A DNA stretch of 59,694 bases from Phenylobacterium sp. (GTDB lineage: Bacteria > Pseudomonadota > Alphaproteobacteria > Caulobacterales > Caulobacteraceae): positions 1-59,694 of the forward strand of contig NZ_JACESE010000022.1 of NCBI RefSeq assembly GCF_013911965.1. The letters run 5' to 3'. Shown here in pieces: positions 37,073 through 45,076 of the stretch. The notes beneath the pieces are model-generated. The model saw only the letters and a program-made list of their open reading frames with translations. It made no database searches and had not been told where the DNA came from. Numbering within the stretch: the first letter of the stretch is position 1; every line of letters begins with the position of its first letter. The translations under genes were made by a program, and so were the position numbers.

Positions 37073-38431
37073 CTAGAAGGCCATGGCGTCGTAGACCTTG
37101 GCCATGTCCCGGTTCCAGGGGCCCTCGTAGAGCTGCAGGAGGCGTTCGGCCGGGGTCATGCCCGTCTCGACGATCTCCTCGAGGTCGGCCAGGTAGTTGG
37201 TCTCGTCGACCAGGCCGCCGCTCAGGCGGTTGCGCGCCTTCAGGCCGTCGTGGGCGATGGCCAGCATGTCGCGGGCGATCTCCTGGACCGTGCGTCCGCC
37301 GACCTGGGCCTTCAGGCCGGACCGGGCCACCTGGGCGCGCAGGCCTTCATGGCTCTCCACCGACCAGTCCTTGCAGAGATCCCAGGCCGCATCGAGCGCG
37401 GAGTCCTCGTAGAGCACCCCGGTCCAAAGCGCCGGCAGGGCGCAGAGGCGGCTCCAGGGCCCGGCGTCGGCGCCGCGCATCTCCAGGTACTTCTTCAGGC
37501 GCACTTCCGGGAAGATGGTGGTGACGTGGTCGGCCCAGTCCTTGATCGTCGGACGCTCGCCCGGCAGCTCGGGCAGGCGGCCGTCCATGAAGTCGCGGAA
37601 CGAGCGGCCGGCCACGTCGACATAGGTCTCGCCGCGCTTGACGAAATACATGGGCACGTCGAGGGCGTAGGCCGCATAGGTCTCGAACCCGAAGCCGTCC
37701 TTGAAGACGAAGTCGAGCATGCCGGTGCGGTCGGCGTCGGTGTCGGTCCAGACGTTGGCGCGGGCCGAAAGGAAGCCGTTCGGCCGGCCTTCCGTGAACG
37801 GCGAATTGGCGAACAGCGCCGTGGCGATCGGCTGCAGAGCGAGGCTGGTCCGGAACTTCTTGACCATGTCGGCCTCGGAGCCGAAGTCCAGGTTCACCTG
37901 CACCGTGCAGGTGCGGAACATCATGTCCAGGCCGAGCTTGCCGACCTTGGGCATGTAGGCGCGCATGATCCTGTAGCGGCCCTTGGGCATGACCGGGATC
38001 TGCTCGCGGGTCCAGTCGGGCGTGAAGCCCAGGCCCAGGAAGCCGAGGCCCAGTTCGTCGGCGACAGTCTTGACCTCCGACAGGTGGACGCCGGTCTCGT
38101 CGCAGATCTCGTGCAGGTCGTTCAGCGGCGCGCCGGAGAGCTCGAACTGCCCGCCCGGCTCCAGGCTGACATTGGCGCCGTTGCGCTCCAGGCCGATGAG
38201 GGTCTCGCCCTCGAACACGCCCTTCCAGCCGAAGCGCATGAGGCCCGTGAGCAGAGCGTGGATGCCCGCCTCGCCGTCGTAGGCGACCGGCGACCGGTCG
38301 GCCAGGCGGAAGGGAAACTTCTCGTGCTCGGCGCCTATGCGCCAGTCGGCCTTTGGCTTGGCGCCGTCGGCGAACCAGGCCACCAGATCATCGAACACCA
38401 AGGGACGGTCGTCGCACATGACGTCGGCCAT
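37073..38431 (-). CDS. gshA: Glutamate-cysteine ligase (plant/proteobacterial type)
   Basis: A 452-residue ligase that joins glutamate and cysteine, the first step of glutathione synthesis. It belongs to the GCS2-like group used by alphaproteobacteria and plants: RIGAEHEKFPF near the N-terminus, EPGGQFELSGAPL, GLGFTPDWT, MFRTCTVQVNLDF and MRGADAGPWSRLCALPALWTG are diagnostic. A GGGGAGAG site precedes the ATG. It lies 127 bp after rsmE on the same strand, an order common in alphaproteobacteria. It should supply the GSH used by the GST and peroxiredoxin encoded elsewhere in the window. Confidence 0.95.
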   Translation of the reverse strand: MADVMCDDRPLVFDDLVAWFADGAKPKADWRIGAEHEKFPFRLADRSPVAYDGEAGIHALLTGLMRFGWKGVFEGETLIGLERNGANVSLEPGGQFELSGAPLNDLHEICDETGVHLSEVKTVADELGLGFLGLGFTPDWTREQIPVMPKGRYRIMRAYMPKVGKLGLDMMFRTCTVQVNLDFGSEADMVKKFRTSLALQPIATALFANSPFTEGRPNGFLSARANVWTDTDADRTGMLDFVFKDGFGFETYAAYALDVPMYFVKRGETYVDVAGRSFRDFMDGRLPELPGERPTIKDWADHVTTIFPEVRLKKYLEMRGADAGPWSRLCALPALWTGVLYEDSALDAAWDLCKDWSVESHEGLRAQVARSGLKAQVGGRTVQEIARDMLAIAHDGLKARNRLSGGLVDETNYLADLEEIVETGMTPAERLLQLYEGPWNRDMAKVYDAMAF

Positions 38432-38558
38432 GATTCTCTCCCCAGCCCGTCAAACAAGCTTCGCCACGGGCGACGTCCCGAGCGGCGGCGATCTTTACGC
38501 CGTTCGCTGAAGTGGGCGCAACGATGACGATGCGCAATGGCCCGCCCGACGGACAGGT

Positions 38559-39281
38559 TCAAGCGCGCCAGTCGCCGCAGGCCGCCTGCCACAGAGTCAG
38601 GGCGCTGATCGCCGCCGTATCGGCGCGCAGGATGCGGGGCCCGAGCGTCGCCGGGACGGCGAAACCCTGGCCGCGCAAGGCTTCCCGCTCGGCGGGCGAG
38701 AAGCCGCCCTCGGGTCCGATCAGCACCGCCCAGGGGCCTGCCGGCTGGTCCTTCAGAGCGTCCAGAACGGGGGCGGCGTCGCCCGCTTCGTCGCAGAACA
38801 GCAGGCGTCGCGGCGCATCCCAGGCGGCCAGCAGGGCGCGCAGCTTCACGGCTTCGACCACCTCCGGAACGTCGATTCGCCCCGTCTGCTCGGCCGCCTC
38901 GACGGCGATCGCCTGCAGGCGCGGCAGGCGCGCATGCTCGGCGTTGGTCCGCTCGGTCACCACCAGGCGAACGCGCCGGGCGCCCAGTTCGGCGGCCTTT
39001 TCGACGATCGTCTCCAGGCGCGTGCGCTTGACGATGGCGACGATGAGATCGAGGTCGGGGCCCGCGGCCTGAGGGCGAAGCGGCTCGGCGACCGCCAGCG
39101 TCACGGCCCGCTTGCCGACCTCGGCCACGACCGCCCGCCACTCGCCGTCGCGGCCGTTGAAGACCACGACCTCGTCGCCCGCCGCCCGGCGCATGACGGC
39201 GGCCAGATAGCGGCTCGGGTCGGGGTCGAGGCCGAGCCGCGCGCCGGGGGCGAGGTCGTGGGTCACGAAGAGGCGGATCAT
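38559..39281 (-). CDS. rsmE: 16S rRNA m3U1498 methyltransferase
   Basis: A 240-residue SPOUT-class methyltransferase that methylates N3 of U1498 in 16S rRNA. The N-terminal PUA-like part (MIRLFVTHDL, RYLAAVMRRAAGDEVVVFNG) is followed by the knotted SAM domain with IVEKAAELGARRVRLVVTERTNAEH, LLIGPEGGFSPAE-type segment (AVLIGPEGGFSPAE) and LGPRILRADTAAISAL. It is divergent from the PPK2 gene (77 bp between) and upstream of gshA. Confidence 0.95.
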   Translation of the reverse strand: MIRLFVTHDLAPGARLGLDPDPSRYLAAVMRRAAGDEVVVFNGRDGEWRAVVAEVGKRAVTLAVAEPLRPQAAGPDLDLIVAIVKRTRLETIVEKAAELGARRVRLVVTERTNAEHARLPRLQAIAVEAAEQTGRIDVPEVVEAVKLRALLAAWDAPRRLLFCDEAGDAAPVLDALKDQPAGPWAVLIGPEGGFSPAEREALRGQGFAVPATLGPRILRADTAAISALTLWQAACGDWRA

Positions 39282-39358
39282 GCGAGACTTCTAGCGCCCG
39301 CCGCGGCCCTTCGCATCCGCCTCTGGCGCCGGCGCGTTGGACGGGCGAGGTTTGATCC

Positions 39359-40132
39359 ATGAGCAAGACGCACACGTCCGACCTTCCCTACGACGAAGCC
39401 CTGCCGAAGCTGCAGCTGGCCCTGGTCCGCCTGCAGCAGCACGCCATGGCCGCCGGGGAGAAGGTCCTGGTGATCTTCGAGGGCCGCGACGCCGCCGGCA
39501 AGGACGGCACGATCCACCGGATCACCGAGCACATGTCGGTGCGCGCGACTCGCGTCGTGGCGCTGTCCAAGCCGTCCGACATCGAGCGGACCCAGTGGTA
39601 TTTCCAGCGCTACACGCCCTATCTGCCGTCCGGCGGCCAGTTCGTGATCTTCAACCGCTCCTGGTACAACCGCGCCGGCGTCGAACGCGTGATGGGGTTC
39701 TCGACCCCCGAGGAGCAGGAGGACTTCCTGCGCGAGGTTCCGCTGTTCGAGGAAATGCTGGTCGGCGCCGGCGTGCGGCTGGTGAAGCTCTGGCTCGACG
39801 TCAGCAAGTCCGAGCAGGCCGAACGCCTGGCGGAACGCAAGAGCGAGCCGCTGAAGGTGCTGAAGTCCAGCCCCCTGGACGAATTCGCCCAACCCCGCTG
39901 GGACGACTACACCGCCGCCCGCGACGAGATGCTGCGGCGCACCGACACCGCCGTGGCGCCCTGGACCTGCGTGAAGGCCGATCACAAGAAGTCCGCGCGG
40001 CTGGCCGTGATGCGCCATCTGGTCCGAACCCTGGCGCCGCCGGAGATCGCCGACGACGTCGCGCCGCCCGACCCCGAGGTCCTCTTCCGCTTCGAGATCG
40101 CCGCACTCACCGACGGGCGCCTCTGCCGCTGA
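39359..40132 (+). CDS. ppk2: Polyphosphate kinase 2 family protein
   Basis: A 257-residue PPK2 that transfers phosphate between polyphosphate and nucleotides. The Walker A loop GRDAAGKDG is at about 42-50; the Walker B/lid parts are FNRSWYNRAGVERVMGF and the lid Arg segment IERTQWYFQRY. LWLDVSKSEQAERL and a C-terminal VKADHKKSARLAVMRHL complete the single-domain enzyme. Size and single domain fit class I (NDP-phosphorylating) PPK2, but the class should be tested. GAGG precedes the ATG. Confidence 0.93.
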   Translation: MSKTHTSDLPYDEALPKLQLALVRLQQHAMAAGEKVLVIFEGRDAAGKDGTIHRITEHMSVRATRVVALSKPSDIERTQWYFQRYTPYLPSGGQFVIFNRSWYNRAGVERVMGFSTPEEQEDFLREVPLFEEMLVGAGVRLVKLWLDVSKSEQAERLAERKSEPLKVLKSSPLDEFAQPRWDDYTAARDEMLRRTDTAVAPWTCVKADHKKSARLAVMRHLVRTLAPPEIADDVAPPDPEVLFRFEIAALTDGRLCR

Positions 40133-40203
40133 GCCGCGCGCCCATGGTTGCGTGCAACGTTCACGGCGTGTTCTGCTGACCCCTTCGGGAGAAGGAGCTC
40201 GCC

Positions 40204-41184
40204 ATGGATTATGTCCGCCTCGGGAAGACCGGCCTGAAGGTGTCGCGCCTGTGCCTGGGCTGCATGACCTACGGCGCCAAGAGCTGGCGGCCCTGGATCC
40301 TCGAGATGGACGAGGCCAGGCCCTTCTTCCAGACCGCCGTCGAGAAGGGGGTCAACTTCTTCGACACGGCCAATGTCTACTCGCTCGGCGAGAGCGAGCA
40401 TGTCACCGGCCGCTGGCTGAAGGAGTTCGCCCGCCGCGAGGAGGTGGTGATCGCCACGAAGGTCTGCCTGCCCATGGGCAAGGGCCCGAACGACAAGGGC
40501 CTGTCGCGCAAGCACATCATGGACCAGATCGACGCCAGCCTGCAGCGGCTGGGGACCGACTATGTCGACCTCTACCAGATCCACCGCTTCGACTACGAGA
40601 CGCCCATCGAGGAGACGCTGGAGGCGCTGAACGACGTGGTGAAGGCCGGCAAGGCCCGCTACATCGGCGCCTCGTCGATGTACGCTTGGCAGTTCGCCAA
40701 GATGCTCGCGGTCAGCGAGGCCAACGGCTGGGTGCGTTTCGCCTCCATGCAGCCGCAGTACAACCTCGTCTATCGCGAGGAGGAGCGGGAGATGCTGCCC
40801 CTCTGCAAGGCCGAGGGGATCGGCGTCATCCCCTGGTCGCCGCTGGCCCGCGGCTTCCTCGCCGGCGGCCGGGCGAAACCGGGCGAGGGGAACACCGAAC
40901 GCGCCCGCACCGACGAATTCGCCCCGCGCCTCTACTATCGCGACGCCGACTTCGCGGTCGTCGACGCGGTGGAGGCGATCGCCAGGGCCCGCGGCGTCTC
41001 CAACACCCAGGTGGCCCTGGCCTGGGTGCTGAAGAACCCGGCCATCACCGCCCCCATCGTCGGCGCGTCTAAGCTGCATCACCTGGAGGAGGCGATCGCG
41101 GCGACGGAGATCGCCCTGACCGAGGACGAGGTGAAGGCCCTGGAGGCGCCCTATCAGCCCAAGCCCGTGCTCGACCACGCGTGA
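40204..41184 (+). CDS. Aldo/keto reductase
   Basis: A 326-residue (alpha/beta)8-barrel NADPH-dependent oxidoreductase. The catalytic tetrad is recognisable: Asp and Tyr in FFDTANVYSLGESE, Lys in VVIATKV and His in LYQIHRFD. IPWSPLARGFLAGG and the C-terminal PIVGASKLHHLEEAI are the cofactor-binding parts. GGAGAAGGAG stands before the ATG. The substrate is not evident; it most resembles the YajO/GCY1-like general carbonyl reductases. Its TGA overlaps the GTG start of the glycosylase gene. Confidence 0.93.
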   Translation: MDYVRLGKTGLKVSRLCLGCMTYGAKSWRPWILEMDEARPFFQTAVEKGVNFFDTANVYSLGESEHVTGRWLKEFARREEVVIATKVCLPMGKGPNDKGLSRKHIMDQIDASLQRLGTDYVDLYQIHRFDYETPIEETLEALNDVVKAGKARYIGASSMYAWQFAKMLAVSEANGWVRFASMQPQYNLVYREEEREMLPLCKAEGIGVIPWSPLARGFLAGGRAKPGEGNTERARTDEFAPRLYYRDADFAVVDAVEAIARARGVSNTQVALAWVLKNPAITAPIVGASKLHHLEEAIAATEIALTEDEVKALEAPYQPKPVLDHA

Positions 41185-42407
41185 GCCGGCCCGCCGAACG
41201 CCTCTCCGCCGCCCAGGCCCGCCGGATCGCGCTCGCCGCGCAGGGCTTCGGCCGGCCGCGGCCGGCCGAGCCCACGCGCCGCCACCTGCTCCAGACGATC
41301 GACCGGCTGGGCGTGGTGCAGATCGACTCGGTCAACGTCGTCTCGCGGACCCATTACCTGCCCTTCTTCTCCCGCCTGGGCGCCTATCCGCGCGAGGCGC
41401 TGGAGACGCTGGCCTGGGGCCGCAAGCCGGCCCTCTTCGAGTACTGGGCGCACGAAGCCTCCCTCCTGCCCCTCGCCGTCCAGCCCCTGCTGCGCTGGCG
41501 CATGGCCGATGCGGCCGAAGGAGTCGGCATCTGGAAGGGCGTCGCGCGTTTTCTGCGGGAACATCCGGCCCTGCTCGAGAAGGCGCTGGCCGAGATCGAA
41601 GCCCGCGGTCCGCTCTCGGCCTCCGAACTGGAGGTCGGCGCCAAGGGGCCCGGCGGCTGGTGGGGGTGGAGCGAGGCCAAGCGGGCGGCCGAGTGCCTCT
41701 TCTGGTCGGGCCGGCTGACCACGGCAACCCGGCGCGGGACCTTCGAGCGGGTCTACGGCCTGCCGGAGAAGGTGCTGCCGGCGGCGGTCCACGGCGCGCC
41801 GACGCCCGATCGCGACGCGGCGCAGCGCGAGCTGATCCGCATCGCCGCCCGCGCCCTGGGCGTGGCGACCGAGCGCGACCTGCGGGACTATTTCCGCATG
41901 GGACCGGCCGAGACGAGGGCCCGGATCGCGGAGCTGGCGGAGGCCGGCGGGCTCGCGCCCGTGGAGGTGCGCGGCTGGGATCAGCCGGCCTGGATCGACC
42001 CGCAGGCGCGTCGGCCGCGGAAGGTGGCGGGCGCGGCCCTCCTCTCGCCCTTCGACAACCTGATCTGGTTCCGGGAGCGGACCGAGCGGCTGTTCGGCGT
42101 TCGCGTGCGGCTGGAGATCTACACCCCGGCCGAGAAGCGGACCCACGGCTACTACGTCCTGCCCTTCCTGGAGGACGAGGCGATCACCGCGCGCGTGGAC
42201 CTGAAGGCCGACCGCAAGGCCGGCGTCCTGCGGGTCTTGGCCGCCCACGACGAGCCGCACGCCACGGCCGAGACGCCTTCGCGGCTCGCCGGCGAACTGG
42301 CGCTGATGGCGCGCTGGCTCGGGCTTTCGGGCGTGGCCGTGGCGCCCACGGGGGCCCTGGCGCCGGCCCTGGCCGACGCCGTCAGCCGGGAAGCCTCGGC
42401 CGCATGA
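41181..42407 (+). CDS. Winged-helix DNA glycosylase, AlkX/YcaQ family
   Basis: A 408-residue HTH_42 protein of the YcaQ/AlkX family. The catalytic QxD motif is seen in VVQIDSVNVVSRTHYLPFFSR (QID), followed by FEYWAHEASLLPL and, in the middle, GGWWGWSEAKRAAECLFWSGRL. FDNLIWFRERTERLFG is a family hallmark in the C-terminal half. E. coli YcaQ unhooks DNA interstrand crosslinks, which suggests a repair role here. The start GTG overlaps the reductase stop (GTGA), so the two are co-translated. The 3' end overlaps the convergent FkbM-like gene by 26 bp. Confidence 0.9.
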   Translation: MSRPAERLSAAQARRIALAAQGFGRPRPAEPTRRHLLQTIDRLGVVQIDSVNVVSRTHYLPFFSRLGAYPREALETLAWGRKPALFEYWAHEASLLPLAVQPLLRWRMADAAEGVGIWKGVARFLREHPALLEKALAEIEARGPLSASELEVGAKGPGGWWGWSEAKRAAECLFWSGRLTTATRRGTFERVYGLPEKVLPAAVHGAPTPDRDAAQRELIRIAARALGVATERDLRDYFRMGPAETRARIAELAEAGGLAPVEVRGWDQPAWIDPQARRPRKVAGAALLSPFDNLIWFRERTERLFGVRVRLEIYTPAEKRTHGYYVLPFLEDEAITARVDLKADRKAGVLRVLAAHDEPHATAETPSRLAGELALMARWLGLSGVAVAPTGALAPALADAVSREASAA

Positions 42408-43188
42408 TCAGCCAGGGCGTCGGCCCAAGGCGCCACTCCCAGACGGCGAGCAGCTGGTCGAGGTGGTTGGACGCCTTCAGCCAGGCGGGCAGGTCCGCCG
42501 CCTTCGGGCCCAGCGTCACGCGTTCGACATGGTGGGTGGGCGCAAACCGCTCGGTCAGCCGGTCGGCCACTCCGGGGCGGTACACCTCGTGCGCCTCGAC
42601 GATCAGGTGGCTGTGGGCGAGCGCCGGGGCGAGGTCCGGACGCAGCAGCTCATCCTCGGCGCCTTCGATGTCCACGAAGACGAGACGGCGCGGACCCGCC
42701 AGCCGCTCGAGATCCTCCGGCCGCAGTTCGGAGCCCACCTCCACCCGCTCGGCGACGCCGTTCAGCGCCGCCATCCGGCCGCAGGCCTCGCGCGCCTTGG
42801 GGTCGGAATCGAACGCGTACACCCGACAGGTCGGCGCCAGGCGGGCGAGCCCCACGGCGTAATAGCCCTCGGCGCAGCCCACATCGATCACCGCCTCGAG
42901 ACCGCTGGCCACCATGTCGAGCAGGTGCGGGTGGAGCTCGCTCTCGTAGGAGCCGATCAGACGGGGCAGGAGCGCGCCTTCGGTGGCCCCCTCCACATAG
43001 GCCATGCCGGCGAAGGGGCCCTGCAGCACCTGGCGGCCATGATGGCGGACGAACGACTCGACGATCATCGCCGCGCGCCACAGGGCCAGGACACGCAGGG
43101 CGAGGTTCAACTGCCTGGGCTCGCTCAGCGGCGGGTCCCGCGCGAGGCGTTCGCGCAGCCACTGGACGACCTTCTCGGCATAGGTCAT
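42382..43188 (-). CDS. SAM-dependent methyltransferase, FkbM-like
   Basis: A 268-residue class I methyltransferase. Motif I is VIDVGCAEGYYAVGLA, with VYAFDSDPKARE as motif II, and FVDIEGAEDELL is the FkbM-type segment with acidic residues. HLIVEAHEVYRPG follows. Most FkbM proteins methylate sugar hydroxyls of natural products or glycans; the substrate here is unknown. A GGGGAGGG site precedes the ATG. Its end overlaps the AlkX-type gene, and the ABC exporter pair on the same strand ends 81 bp upstream. Confidence 0.85.
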   Translation of the reverse strand: MTYAEKVVQWLRERLARDPPLSEPRQLNLALRVLALWRAAMIVESFVRHHGRQVLQGPFAGMAYVEGATEGALLPRLIGSYESELHPHLLDMVASGLEAVIDVGCAEGYYAVGLARLAPTCRVYAFDSDPKAREACGRMAALNGVAERVEVGSELRPEDLERLAGPRRLVFVDIEGAEDELLRPDLAPALAHSHLIVEAHEVYRPGVADRLTERFAPTHHVERVTLGPKAADLPAWLKASNHLDQLLAVWEWRLGPTPWLIMRPRLPG

Positions 43189-43269
43189 TCGGCCCTCCCC
43201 CCGGACGCCACGGATCCGACTATCGCCCCGGGGAGAGGACGAGTCACCTGCGCCGGGCGCGGGAGGGCC

Positions 43270-45057
43270 TCAGATCGCCCCCTCCGTCACCGCATGCAGT
43301 CGAGCATAGGCGCCGCCCTTGGCCACCAGGTCTGCGTGGCGACCCTCCTCGACGATCCGGCCGCCCTCGAAGACGAGGATCCGGTCCGCGCCGCGGATGG
43401 TCGACAGCCGGTGGGCGATGACGATGGTCGTGCGGCCGGCCATCAGCTCCTCCATGGCCGCCTGGACCTGGCGCTCGGTCTCCACGTCGAGAGAGGAGGT
43501 GGCCTCGTCGAGCACCAGGATCGGCGCATCGGCCAGGAAGGCGCGGGCGATGGCCACCCGCTGGCGTTCGCCGCCCGACAGCTTCACCCCCCGCTCGCCG
43601 ACCAGGGTCTCGTAACCCCGGGGCAGGCGCATGATGAAGTCGTGGGCCCGCGCGCGGCGGGCGGCCAGAGCGATCTCCGCGGCCGTCGCGTCCGGCCGGG
43701 CGTAGGCGATGTTCTCGCCGATCGTCCGGTGGAAGAGCGCCGGGTCCTGGGGTACGACGGCGATGGCCCGGCGCAGCGAGCCCTGCGAGACCTTGGACAC
43801 GTCCTGGCCGTCGATGAGGATCCGGCCGGACTGCACGTCGTAGAGCCGCTGGAGCAGCTTGACGAAGGTCGACTTGCCCGCCCCCGTCGCGCCCACCAGG
43901 GCCACCCGTTCGCCCGGGGCGACGATCAGGGTGAAGTCCTGGTAGAGCGGCCGCTCGGCGCCGGCATAGCCGAAGGTGACGCGGTCGAAGGCGATCTCGC
44001 CGCGCTCGCCCCGGAACGGCGAGGCGTCCTGCGGATCGGCCACCTCGGGCGCCATTTCGGCGTAGCGCGCCACGTCCTCCACGTCGTCGAGACCCTTCTG
44101 CAGCATGCGGATGTTCTCGCCGATGTTGCGCAGGTAGCCGCTCATCAGCAGGAAGGCCGTGATGACGAAGACCACGTCGCCGGCGCTGGCGCGGCCCTGC
44201 GCCCACTCCCGCAGGAGGAGGCCCGTGAGTCCCGCCTGAAGACCGACCAGCAGCAGCTGGTGCCACAGCCAGACATTGATGAAGCGGGTCCAGGTGACCA
44301 CCGTCAGCTGACGCCAGAGGCTCGTCACGCCGCCGATGCGCGCCTCCTCGCGCGCCTCGGCGCCGAAGGCCTTCACCGTCGGGTTCGACGTGATGGAATC
44401 GGCCAGGGCGCCGCCGATGCGGGAGTCCAGCGCCACCGACTTCAGGTTGGCCGGACGGACATAGGTCTGGGTGAGCCAGATGTTGGAGACGACATAGATG
44501 ACCACCACCGCCAGGGAGAAGAGCCCGACGGCGGGCCAGCGGGCGATCATCATCACCGACAGGCCGACCAGGATGATCACCGCCGGTCCCAGCCACAGGA
44601 TCACCGCATCGGAGACCATGTCGTAGCCCCACATGCCGCGCGACAGCCGCCGCACGGTCGATCCGGCGAAGGTGTTGGCGTGCCAGTCGGCGGAGAAGCC
44701 CTGGACCCGGGCGAAGGCCTCGTCGGTCATCTCCTTCATGTTGGCCGCCGCCATGGGATTCCAGAACCGGAAGGCCAGGTTCCGGATCACCGTGAAGGCC
44801 AGGAAGACGCCGACGAAGATCGCCCAGGCGCGCCAGGCGATCCCGGCGCCGCCCGGCCCCCCCGTGACGGCGTCCATCAGCCGGCCCGCCGCCCAGGGCA
44901 GGGCCAGATCGAAGCCGATGGAGACCAGCGTCAGGGCCACGGAGGTCCAGAAGAGCCCCGGCCGCCGCAGCCAGAACCGGGCGATGAAGCCCAGGACCTT
45001 GCGGTTGGACAGGGACCGCTGGCTGGTTTCGTCGGCGTCTTCGTAGTGCTCGGTCAT
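43270..45057 (-). CDS. ABC exporter, fused permease-ATPase (second of a tandem pair)
   Basis: A 595-residue type IV ABC half-transporter. The N-terminal ~330 residues form six membrane helices; the ATPase part has Walker A GATGAGKST, Q-loop VVPQDP, signature LSGGERQ, Walker B ILVLDEATSSLD and the H-loop IAHRLS. It is a close paralogue of the upstream gene, including near-identical DNA in the ATPase half. The ATG (MTEHYEDAD) lies 19 bp after the stop of that gene. Together they probably form a heterodimeric exporter; the Walker B Glu is retained in both, so neither site is obviously dead. Confidence 0.93.
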   Translation of the reverse strand: MTEHYEDADETSQRSLSNRKVLGFIARFWLRRPGLFWTSVALTLVSIGFDLALPWAAGRLMDAVTGGPGGAGIAWRAWAIFVGVFLAFTVIRNLAFRFWNPMAAANMKEMTDEAFARVQGFSADWHANTFAGSTVRRLSRGMWGYDMVSDAVILWLGPAVIILVGLSVMMIARWPAVGLFSLAVVVIYVVSNIWLTQTYVRPANLKSVALDSRIGGALADSITSNPTVKAFGAEAREEARIGGVTSLWRQLTVVTWTRFINVWLWHQLLLVGLQAGLTGLLLREWAQGRASAGDVVFVITAFLLMSGYLRNIGENIRMLQKGLDDVEDVARYAEMAPEVADPQDASPFRGERGEIAFDRVTFGYAGAERPLYQDFTLIVAPGERVALVGATGAGKSTFVKLLQRLYDVQSGRILIDGQDVSKVSQGSLRRAIAVVPQDPALFHRTIGENIAYARPDATAAEIALAARRARAHDFIMRLPRGYETLVGERGVKLSGGERQRVAIARAFLADAPILVLDEATSSLDVETERQVQAAMEELMAGRTTIVIAHRLSTIRGADRILVFEGGRIVEEGRHADLVAKGGAYARLHAVTEGAI

Positions 45058-45076
45058 CGGTCTCGTCTCTTCACGG

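Noticed and set aside
40147-40158. GTTGC-GT-GCAAC dyad before the aldo/keto reductase
   Set aside because: Arms of five bases are too short to support a regulatory call without conservation data.
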